A DNA stretch of 35,316 bases from JAVBSX01 sp964576215 (GTDB lineage Bacteria > Planctomycetota > Planctomycetia > Pirellulales > Thermoguttaceae), in contig CAZNVM010000289.1 in the NCBI GenBank assembly GCA_964576215.1, positions 1 to 35,316 on the forward strand. The letters are read 5' to 3'. Below, piece after piece: positions 6,836 through 14,200 of the stretch. The position numbers were made by a program, and so were the translations under genes. The notes under the pieces are model-generated. The model was given only the letters and a program-made list of their open reading frames with translations. It did no database searches and had not been told where the DNA came from. How positions within the stretch are numbered: the stretch's first letter is position 1; each line of letters starts with the position of its first letter.

Positions 6836-8791
6836 ATGGGCGCAATTCCTTCCGGTTTAGCTCGACGTTTTCAGTCGGTGATCCCTCTCACCGCAACGGG
6901 AAAACTTGCGCGCTGGGCAGGTGAACTGGAGAAAATCAACGCCCTGGAACCGAAAATGCTGGAGCTTTCCGACCACGAGTTGAAGAAGGAAAGCCTCTCG
7001 CTACGGTACCGGGCACGAAGCGGCGAGCCGTTGGCCAAACTGTTGCCGGAAGCGTACGCCCTCGTTCGGGAAGCGGGTCGCCGCACGATCAACATGCGGC
7101 ATTTCGACGTCCAGATTCTCGGTGCGACGGCGGTGTTCAACCACTCCATCGTTGAAATGCAGACCGGAGAAGGGAAAACGCTCACCGCGACGCTTCCGAT
7201 GTATCTTTACGCACTGGTCGGAAAAGGGACCTGTTTGGCAACAGTCAACGATTACCTCGCCAAACGGGACGCCGATCTTATGGAACCGATCTACAAAGCC
7301 CTCGGCATGAAAGTCGGCGTGATTCAGACGGAAATGCAGCAACCGGAACGGCGAAAGTCGTACCATTGCGACATCACTTACGGGACCGCCAAGGAATTCG
7401 GGTTCGATTTTCTCCGCGACCGGCTTTTGCTTCGGAAAATTCGTGAAGGGCAACACGACCTTCTCGGAGCGATGCTCGAAGGGATGAAGCAAAACGACGA
7501 GCAACCGGTGCAGCGGGAACCGTATTTCGCCCTGATCGACGAAGCGGACTCCATTTTAATTGACGAAGCGAGTACACCGCTCATTATCAGCGCGATCCCG
7601 ACCGCCGAGCAGAAAATGGAGGTCGAGTGTTACAAATGGGCGGCTCAGATGGCCGACGAATTCATTGAGGACGAAGATTATAACTACGATCACGACAAGA
7701 AAACCGTCGAACTGACCAAAAAAGGGCGTCTCAAAGCGAGAAATATCGAGAAGCCGGACGCAATGGCGGACACCGGGCTGTACCATATTTACGAGTTCAT
7801 CCAGCGGGCAATCAAAGTTGCCAGGGAATTTCACCTCGATGAACAGTACGTCGTCCGGGACGGCGAAATCGTGATCGTCGATGAATTCACAGGCCGGCTC
7901 GGTGAAGGTCGAAAATGGAGGGAGGGGATTCACCAGGCGGTCGAAGCCAAGCAAGGGGTGGAAATCACCGTTGCGACCGGCCAGGCCGCACGGGTTACGG
8001 TTCAGGACTTTTTCCTGCGGTTCCATAAATTGGCCGGTATGACCGGTACGGCGGCGGCTTCGGCAAGGGAACTCCGTAAAATTTACCGCTGCCATGTTAT
8101 CCCGGTCCCGACCAACCGCCCGCCGAAGCGAACCAAATGGCCGACTCGCATTTACGGCACCGAGGAAGCGAAATGGAAAGCGATCGTCGACGAAATTACC
8201 GAAATTCATGCCCAAGGCCGACCGATCCTGGTCGGAACGCGAACGATTGACAAGTCGGAAATCCTTTCGAAACTTTTGAAGGAAAAGGAAATCTCGCATG
8301 TCGTCCTCAACGCGAACCATATTGAAGAGGAAGCGGAAATCGTCTCCAAGGCCGGTCAAGCGGGAAAAGTAACCGTTTCGACCAACATGGCCGGACGCGG
8401 AACCGACATCCAGTTGACGGAGGAGGTCAAAGCTCTCGGCGGACTGCATGTGATCTGTACGGAGATGCACGAATCGGCCCGAATCGACCGCCAGTTGATC
8501 GGGCGATGTGGTCGGCAGGGTGACCCGGGAACGTTCCGCCAATACCTTTGCCTGGAAGACGAGTTGCTTGAAAAAGCGATGGGACCGAAGAAGGCGAGAA
8601 AGTACAAAAAACTCGGCCAAAAGTACCCGGACCGGCAGTTTAACAATTACGAAAGACTCTTTCGCTGGGCGCAACGAAAGGTCGAAAAGAAGAGTTTCCG
8701 TTCCCGCAAAACGATGCTCTATTACGAAAAAGAACGGAAAAAAATGCAACGGGCGATGGGGCAGGATCCTTACTTGGATACGCCGAATTAA
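6836..8791 (+). CDS. Short SecA-type preprotein translocase ATPase (SecA paralogue)
   Basis: A 651-residue SecA-family motor ATPase. NBD1 contains Walker A QTGEGKT (109-115) and Walker B LIDEADSILIDEA (233-245; DEAD at 235-238). The linker motif VDEFTGRLGEGRKW starts at 348. NBD2 contains NMAGRGTDI (517-525) and the arginine-finger-type GRCGRQGDPG (556-565). Canonical SecA is roughly 840-1000 residues; this protein ends soon after NBD2, with an abbreviated helical scaffold (KKSFRSRKTM onward), little wing domain, and no C-terminal Cys zinc-binding tail. It is therefore probably a second, specialised SecA acting at the inner membrane beside a full-length housekeeping copy elsewhere. That is inference; a reduced sole SecA cannot be excluded. 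All catalytic motifs are intact and there is no sign of decay. Confidence 0.88.
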   Translation: MGAIPSGLARRFQSVIPLTATGKLARWAGELEKINALEPKMLELSDHELKKESLSLRYRARSGEPLAKLLPEAYALVREAGRRTINMRHFDVQILGATAVFNHSIVEMQTGEGKTLTATLPMYLYALVGKGTCLATVNDYLAKRDADLMEPIYKALGMKVGVIQTEMQQPERRKSYHCDITYGTAKEFGFDFLRDRLLLRKIREGQHDLLGAMLEGMKQNDEQPVQREPYFALIDEADSILIDEASTPLIISAIPTAEQKMEVECYKWAAQMADEFIEDEDYNYDHDKKTVELTKKGRLKARNIEKPDAMADTGLYHIYEFIQRAIKVAREFHLDEQYVVRDGEIVIVDEFTGRLGEGRKWREGIHQAVEAKQGVEITVATGQAARVTVQDFFLRFHKLAGMTGTAAASARELRKIYRCHVIPVPTNRPPKRTKWPTRIYGTEEAKWKAIVDEITEIHAQGRPILVGTRTIDKSEILSKLLKEKEISHVVLNANHIEEEAEIVSKAGQAGKVTVSTNMAGRGTDIQLTEEVKALGGLHVICTEMHESARIDRQLIGRCGRQGDPGTFRQYLCLEDELLEKAMGPKKARKYKKLGQKYPDRQFNNYERLFRWAQRKVEKKSFRSRKTMLYYEKERKKMQRAMGQDPYLDTPN

Positions 8792-8820
8792 CCCCCACCA
8801 CAGAACACCCGCCACAGAGC

Positions 8821-8838
8821 CCGTGGCGTTAGCCAGGA
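8821..8838 (+). repeat. Short palindromic tag next to the transposase remnant
   Basis: CCGTGGCGTTAGCCAGG contains TGGC (8824-8827) and GCCA (8832-8835) around GTTA. The core GTTAGC is shared with repeat A (minus strand) and with the palindrome at the right edge of the window. It may be the decayed end of a REP-like element, but the stem is only 4 bp. Confidence 0.3.
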
Positions 8839-8881
8839 ACCCAAAAAAAACGTATCCAAACCCAATGTTATACGAAAAATC

Positions 8882-8953
8882 CCATTGGCGTATTTGATTA
8901 CCTTCACCTGTTACGGGACGTGGTTACACGGTGATCATCGCGGGTCTGTGAAT
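8882..8953 (+). pseudogene. N-terminal fragment of a REP-associated tyrosine transposase (IS200-like Y1 family)
   Basis: The frame beginning at 8882 reads PLAYLITFTCYGTWLHGD then HRGSVN (24 codons). This matches the characteristic N-terminus of RAYT/TnpA_REP proteins (LITF...YGTWLHGD.RGSV). Similarity stops abruptly at 8953 and the frame ends soon after at a TGA. The HUH metal-binding motif and catalytic tyrosine are absent, so it cannot be active. No start codon is convincing in this frame. The fragment matters because full-length members of the family cut and spread REP-type palindromes like those seen in this window. Confidence 0.75.
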
Positions 8954-9037
8954 GTTTTTTTGTGGAAAATCTACAATAGATTAAGTCATCAATGAGTTTG
9001 AAACTGAGAATGAATCCAATAAATATTGATAAAAACA
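8954..9037. other. Intergenic, no feature recognised
   Basis: The rest of the gap between the transposase remnant and the sialidase-like gene is AT-rich and shows no clear promoter, hairpin or Shine-Dalgarno. Confidence 0.5.
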
Positions 9038-10429
9038 ATGAAACCATTCAAATTTTTATTATTGATTCTGTTTTCCGGCCTTGGTGTACTATCGCTAACA
9101 TTTTCGTACAGCAACGGGATCATGGCGAATGTTTGGGATGAAGGCAACCGGGAACTTACCAAAATTGAGCACGGTATTCCTTCTTACAATGAAGCGACCA
9201 TTGTCTATCGACGTGATGGAAAGCCTGTTTTGGAAGTTGAACTGCAAGCACCCATTATCGTTTCAGTCGCGTCAAAACCCGAAGGATGGGGTTTCCATCA
9301 GTTTCCCTCACTGTATAGGAGTGCCGAAGGACCGCTTGCCGCCACATGGTCCTACGCGGAGGATATCCCTGCATCCTTTGGAGTAGGGCAAAGCTTCTTC
9401 GCGCTGTCTTCTGATAACGGAAAAACGTGGAATTTATCCGATCAACCCGAAAAACCGCTTGGAGACGGCATATATGCTCTGCGTCTTCCCGAAAACGAAG
9501 GATACATCAGTGCCCGTAATGTTCCCGCATTAAAGGAAAGTGAATTGCAACTGCCTCCACCCGTTGCAACCCATACCGTTGAAGAAGGTAATACCTATAC
9601 CTTTTACCGGATGAGTGAACTTCCGGAAGCCCTGCAGGGGGCTTATCTGAATCGGTGGGATGGAAATGGCGTTTGGAGTGAAATACATGCCGGACTTGAT
9701 GATCCGGGACTTGTCAGATATTCGATACACGGAATTTGTCCGGTCGTTTGGTGGGGCGATATGAAACTGTTGCCCGACAAGTCCATTGTTGCCTGTATTC
9801 ATCCGGTGTCCTACGAACGTGAAACCGGAGGTGTCACTCCAATGGCCGTCTCGTTATACCGTTCAACTGACTATGGAATGAACTGGAAAATACAGGGAAA
9901 AATACCTTATCATTGTGAATCAGAATCTCCCAGATGCCTGTACGGTTACCAGGAACCTGCTTTTGAGATTCTTACCGACGGGTCGTTTTTGTGCGTGATG
10001 CGAAACGAGGCCCCCAACTGGTGGAACCCGATGCATGTTTCACGATCGACGGATCAGGGAGTCACATGGTCGCGTCCCCTGGCGGTCACACCGAATGGCG
10101 TAATGCCGCGTTTACTTCAATTGGACAATGGCGTTCTTGTTCTTTCTTCGGGGCGTCCAGGCGTTCAAGTACGCTTTTCGCTCGACGGAAAGGGAGAAAT
10201 GTGGACGGATCCTTTTGAAATGATCCCGCCTTTTGCGGACGAAGGCTGGGATGTCTGGAATAAAGCGGCTTCATGCGGATACACGGATCTTCTGGCCGCC
10301 GGCCCCGACAGTTTTTTTGTGATTTATTCCGACTTTAGGCATCTGAATCAGAATAATGAAGAACGAAAAGCAATCAAGGTCAGGAAGATCAAAGTCACAA
10401 AATTAGGGTGTAGCCGCGAAATGAGGTAG
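9038..10429 (+). CDS. Secreted sialidase-like six-bladed beta-propeller protein with Asp-boxes
   Basis: 463 residues from the ATG at 9038 (a TTG four codons earlier is less likely). The N-terminus is a signal peptide: MKPFKF then the hydrophobic LLLILFSGLGVLSL. Three Asp-box motifs (S-x-D-x-G-x-x-W) are visible: SSDNGKTW (124-131), STDYGMNW (276-283) and STDQGVTW (337-344), as in sialidases and BNR-repeat propellers. An FRI(P)-type arginine motif was not identified, so sialic acid hydrolysis is not established; it may act on another glycan or only bind it. It is predicted to be exported. It stands alone between the transposase remnant and a repeat hairpin, with no transporter or sulfatase gene beside it. 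Confidence 0.75.
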   Translation: MKPFKFLLLILFSGLGVLSLTFSYSNGIMANVWDEGNRELTKIEHGIPSYNEATIVYRRDGKPVLEVELQAPIIVSVASKPEGWGFHQFPSLYRSAEGPLAATWSYAEDIPASFGVGQSFFALSSDNGKTWNLSDQPEKPLGDGIYALRLPENEGYISARNVPALKESELQLPPPVATHTVEEGNTYTFYRMSELPEALQGAYLNRWDGNGVWSEIHAGLDDPGLVRYSIHGICPVVWWGDMKLLPDKSIVACIHPVSYERETGGVTPMAVSLYRSTDYGMNWKIQGKIPYHCESESPRCLYGYQEPAFEILTDGSFLCVMRNEAPNWWNPMHVSRSTDQGVTWSRPLAVTPNGVMPRLLQLDNGVLVLSSGRPGVQVRFSLDGKGEMWTDPFEMIPPFADEGWDVWNKAASCGYTDLLAAGPDSFFVIYSDFRHLNQNNEERKAIKVRKIKVTKLGCSREMR

Positions 10430-10444
10430 TTTTGCCTCAACACT

Positions 10445-10463
10445 CAAACCAGAAGTTGGTTTG
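10445..10463 (+). terminator. Weak hairpin after the sialidase-like gene
   Basis: CAAACCA (10445-10451) and TGGTTTG (10457-10463) form a perfect 7-bp stem with a 5-nt loop, 16 nt after the stop codon. Only a poor T-rich stretch follows, so terminator function is uncertain. Confidence 0.35.
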
Positions 10464-10542
10464 ATTTGTGCTTGTTGCCCCCTTATTCCCTTACTCAAAC
10501 CGTAAACAAATGGTAACTCAAAAACAGTCACGGGCATCGGGA

Positions 10543-10610
10543 ATCGGAAATAGGAAATAGGAAATAGGGTAAAAAAAAGTCTCTCCTATTTCCGATTTCC
10601 AATTTCCGAT
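10543..10610. repeat. Inverted pair of heptanucleotide arrays (GGAAATA / TATTTCC type)
   Basis: A 26-bp arm of GGAAATA-type heptamers (10543-10568) and a 26-bp complementary arm (10585-10610, units such as GATTTCC and AATTTCC) match with three mismatches and enclose a 16-nt A-rich loop. The structure occupies the gap between the sialidase-like gene and the MNT gene. It could act as a bidirectional terminator, but its 7-bp periodicity links it to the other heptamer arrays. Confidence 0.8.
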
Positions 10611-10681
10611 TTCCTTAATTTTCAACACTTTTTCCGATTTCATAATCAATCCGTTTACACTTTGAGGAATAGAAGAGAACC

Positions 10682-10975
10682 ATGCTAACCCGTGAAGATA
10701 TTTTACATTTTTTGCGAGACAACAAATCTCGCTTCGCCGAGCAATACGGCGTCACGAAAATCGGTCTGTTCGGTTCCTTTGCCCGGGGTGAGGCAACCGA
10801 ACAGAGCGATGTCGATGTCTGCGTGGAAATCGCCGAACCGACGTACAGTGGGATGTGCCGTTTGCGTGAGGAAATCATGGAGAAGAGCTTGCGAGAGGTC
10901 GATCTGGTGCGGGTTCGACGCGGGATGAATGCCATTCTGAAAAGATTTATTGAGAGGGATGTTGTCTATGTCTAA
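10682..10975 (+). CDS. MNT-domain nucleotidyltransferase (MntA-type antitoxin candidate)
   Basis: 97 residues. The minimal nucleotidyltransferase signature GSFARGEATEQSDVDV (31-46) gives the GS motif and Asp43/Asp45; a third acidic residue is Asp74 in REVDLVRV. This is the fold of MntA-type proteins that AMPylate a HEPN-domain RNase (HepT) and neutralise it. In such pairs hepT normally overlaps or directly follows. Here an ATG at 10968 overlaps the 3' end exactly as expected, but that frame ends after 23 codons. The antitoxin therefore appears orphaned. The catalytic residues are intact. Confidence 0.85.
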   Translation: MLTREDILHFLRDNKSRFAEQYGVTKIGLFGSFARGEATEQSDVDVCVEIAEPTYSGMCRLREEIMEKSLREVDLVRVRRGMNAILKRFIERDVVYV

Positions 10976-11039
10976 GATACTGTCAAGAATTAAAATACCA
11001 GTTACAATTCGGTGGAATTTTCGAGAGGACTTGCAATAG
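10968..11039 (+). pseudogene. Truncated start of a HEPN/HepT-like partner gene
   Basis: ATG at 10968 overlaps the MNT stop by 8 nt, the usual arrangement for MNT-HEPN pairs. It reads MSKILSRIKIPV and then stops at 11037-11039 after 23 codons. Nothing of HEPN similarity is seen beyond the first few residues. An inverted-repeat end (starting about 10974) lies just inside the frame, so the toxin gene may have been cut by insertion or deletion. The call rests on gene arrangement only. Confidence 0.4.
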
Positions 11040-11232
11040 CGCGCCCTTAGTAGCCAAGGGTAATCCACGATACTGCGTCCTTATTTTCCAATCGGTATGG
11101 AAATAAGGGCGCCGTATTGATGGTGCCACCGGTGCTACTAAGGGCGCAACATCCCAAACGGAACATTCCACTGAACCGTTTGAAAACACTCGTCCCGCAT
11201 TTTTTGGACATCTTATTTTTTGACAGTTTCTT
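10974..11232. mobile_element. Possible MITE-like element bounded by inverted ends
   Basis: AAGATACTGTCAAGAA (10974-10989) and the complement of the segment ending at 11232 (AAGAAACTGTCAAAAA on the minus strand) match at 14 of 16 positions, placing an inverted pair 259 bp apart. Repeat C copy 1 lies inside. No transposase and no clear target duplication is present. This may be chance similarity of AT-rich ends. Confidence 0.35.
11041..11147. repeat. Composite palindromic repeat, family C, copy 1
   Basis: Outer inverted pair GCGCCCTTAGTAGC (11041-11054) and GCTACTAAGGGCGC (11134-11147). An inner pair (GCGTCCTTATTTTCC and GGAAATAAGGGCGC) forms a central hairpin. Two spacers of about 20 bp lie between outer and inner repeats; the left reads CAAGGGTAATCCACGATACT. 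Total 107 bp. Related copies lie at 18575-18683 and 18754-18853. Confidence 0.9.
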
Positions 11233-11234
11233 AT

Positions 11235-11276
11235 CACTAACCACTAACCACTAATCACTAATCACTAACCACTATT
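11235..11276. repeat. Heptanucleotide array, unit CACTAAC/CACTAAT (6 units)
   Basis: Five tandem units CACTAAC or CACTAAT are followed by one diverged unit. On the minus strand the array begins inside the 3' end of the giant GspK-like gene: its TAG stop (11272-11274) lies in the last unit. Because 7 is not a multiple of 3, the unit brings TAG into every frame on that strand. Confidence 0.85.
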
Positions 11277-14200
11277 CAATCGACTTCTTCAACAAGATCA
11301 CGTTTTCGAAGTTCAGCGTCTTGTCGCCACGGCGGAAGCCGACGGGAATCGTGCGGTCAATCAGGTAAAACGAACGATGCCGATACGTCTGCTCGTTTCC
11401 GGCTCCGTAACCGAGTTCTTTGCCGTATTCGTGACCGTCCGGATAAATCAATTCGAGCTGTGCTCTTGGTCGGCCCGTGTCTGCTTCCTTCTGAACGAAA
11501 TCGACCGGTTCCGCTTCAAAGTACCCGACCGTGACCCAGACGGCGAAGACGTTCGAACGGGTCGTCGTCATATTGCTGAGCCGCTGGAGTCCTTCAAGTT
11601 CTTCCGTGATCGTTCGCGTTGGATTGCGTGCCGGGGGATTTGAAGGATCATCTTGTTCGGGTAACGTCAGCAACGGAACCCAATTTGGAGAGCCACCAGC
11701 GGTATTATCATCATAGTACCTTAGCAACGTCGCATCCGCAGGAACAGGGAACGGCAAACCGTTTGGATCCGGCGGTACGAGCCGGTTGGACGCTAACGAA
11801 CGATACGGTGAAGGAGGTGGGGGAGATGAAGCAGGTGGAGCAGGTAAGTCGCCGTCCCGCTGTTCCCGAAATCTGTCGTAACGGGCCGTGGGATTACTTG
11901 GGATGTCGGGCAAAGCCCGGTCGTTCATTAACGCCGCAAAAGTCGGACCGGTCATGGTATTGACGTTAATCTTGCCCGGTTCGCGGTACGTCGGAACGCT
12001 GTAAGGACTGCCCGGAGTAGGGTCCAGCCATTCTTTGGTGCCGAAGAACCGCGAGGGCACTTGAATATGGTCCAAAAATGCGCCGAGGTTCATGGAATTA
12101 TTTTTCGGAACCGGGCTTGCGCCTGTATTATCGACGTTGAGTGACGAATGGAAAAAGTTTAGCAAATGTCCCTGTCCGGGAGCAGAGGCACCAACGAGGG
12201 AGTAACCGAATCGTCCACCGCTGCCAAGCGAACCGACGAGGGGATCATTTTCGGGAATATCACCAGGAGCATCTCCGTTGAAGATATTTACGTTGTTGCG
12301 ATCAACGAATTCGAGTCCGAATCGTCCCGGCGCACTGGCCGGAACCGACATCGCTTCGTAAGGATTCGAATACGGCGAATTGTTCCACGCAAGGTTGATA
12401 AACGGACAATAAGTTGAAGTCGTCCCATCCGTCAAAATCGGGGCCCCCTTGGTTCCTGTTTGATGATCCGGGAGAACGATTTTGCCGAGGCTTCCTCCCC
12501 GCCAAACGCTCAGCGGAATGTAGTTATCCGTGAGGTTTGGAAAACTATCGTCAACCGGTACTATCGTAGATACCGTACTGTTATTATACATCCAGTTGAG
12601 TTTCCCAAACGTGTGCTGTGGACGGTGCGGAAAATTCATTTCACCGACATTAGTCAATTTCGTACTGAAACCACCCAGCGATGGAGAAACACCATCGATC
12701 AACAAACTCGGATCAAGCTGTCGGGAATCAAGGACGGAAGTATTGCCATCGACAACCCATGCCGGATCGAGAACTCTTGCCCAGGGATTCGGACCGGCGT
12801 CACTTAACGCTGACGGCATCGCCGTTCGGCCCCATTGGCGTGAAGAGAGACGCAAGCGGCAATCCTGCGTAGCACCACTTGGCGTCACACCAAGTGGCAT
12901 GTCAACACTTGCGGCAGTGTCTTTGTTGGCGAAATTGATACCGTTATGATACCTCGGATCAACTTCATCGCTTTCACCGGAGAAGATAGTCAAATCGATC
13001 ATGCTCCAATCAACGGTGACATAAGGATTGAAGATCGGGTCATAAGGCAAGTTGGGATCCGCCAGCCGCTGAAGCATCACGGAGCGAATCATCGGAACGG
13101 TTCCGACACCGTAAAGGTTATCCTGGACGAGCGGCCGGTCCGCTTTGCTATTGTCCAAATCAAATGGAGTGTCGGGATAGGTGTCGCCAGTCCCATCTCC
13201 GTACATATTTAAGATATTTACGAGGTCAGGATAGGACGTATGAAACTTCGGTTCATCGTAATAGTCACCACTACTCGGCAACGGTGCGGAAATATTGATC
13301 CCTATTCCGAGTTCGTTAGGATTGTTCCCGATACCGAGATTGGCGGTTTTTTCCCAATCAGCTACATTCCAACCAGAAGGCGGCGCAGCGGCAGCAACGA
13401 TCACGTTGCCAGTACTCGACAAGTCGATTCCCTCCCCGGAGGGATGTCCGTATTCTCCGGGCGGCGTCGTCGCAGTTTTCGCCAAGGAACCGAGATAAGT
13501 CGTCATTCGCGGCGCGATCACGAGATAATCCTTTGGGGAAAAGTTCAGCCCACTTCCACGTCCCCAATAGACCTGATCTATTAAACTTGGTGGATAAGCA
13601 CCTGCGGCAGGATTCCTTGGATCTTGGGCGAACCAAACGATCCTGTCAATCGCAACATCGTTGACACCACCAGTATCGGTCGGGCCAAGAATACTACCGT
13701 AAAAGTTTGGCGAAAGTGTGAAACCCGTAAGTTCCGGCTGTTGCGTTTGCAAGGAAAAAGTGATGGGCTGCCCGTTGGCCGGATCCGCTAAGCGAAAAGC
13801 GATACTGTTTTCCTGTTTGCTGTACGAACCACTACTGGTATCGGGTTCGGTGCTTTCGCTGATGGCGAGATGCCAAACCGGATATTCAAGACCAGTTGCG
13901 TCCGGCGGGGCCATTCTTCCCAAGTCGAGTACCCAAGTGTTAGGACTGGCACCGGGACTGAACAGGTCATTTGGCTGTACCGGCTGATTGGCGTCAGCCG
14001 TACAATAAAGCTCAAACCATGCCGAAGCCTCCGGTATCTTAACCTGATCGAAATTCGGGTCAGGAGGAGGCGTACCCCCAGTCGTTTTCTTTACTCCATC
14101 GTCCTTTGCCGTATCGGCAACCCCCAGATCGTGGGTCGCCATCGTTTCGGTCAACACCACGTCGGACCGTTCCAGTCCGCGAATCAAGCGAACGCGGCAC

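Noticed and set aside
7556..8815. 419-codon minus-strand frame opposite the secA-like gene
   Set aside because: It is antisense to a gene with all SecA motifs and has low-complexity Phe/Arg-rich translation.
10445..10463. Strong terminator for the sialidase-like gene
   Set aside because: The stem is perfect but lacks a T-tract, so it is recorded only as a weak candidate.
11041..11147. Repeat C as a CRISPR array
   Set aside because: The repeats are inverted, not direct, the spacers recur between copies, and no cas gene is present.
10983..11244. Small minus-strand frames across repeat C copy 1
   Set aside because: They are produced by the repeat itself and have no homology that I recognise.
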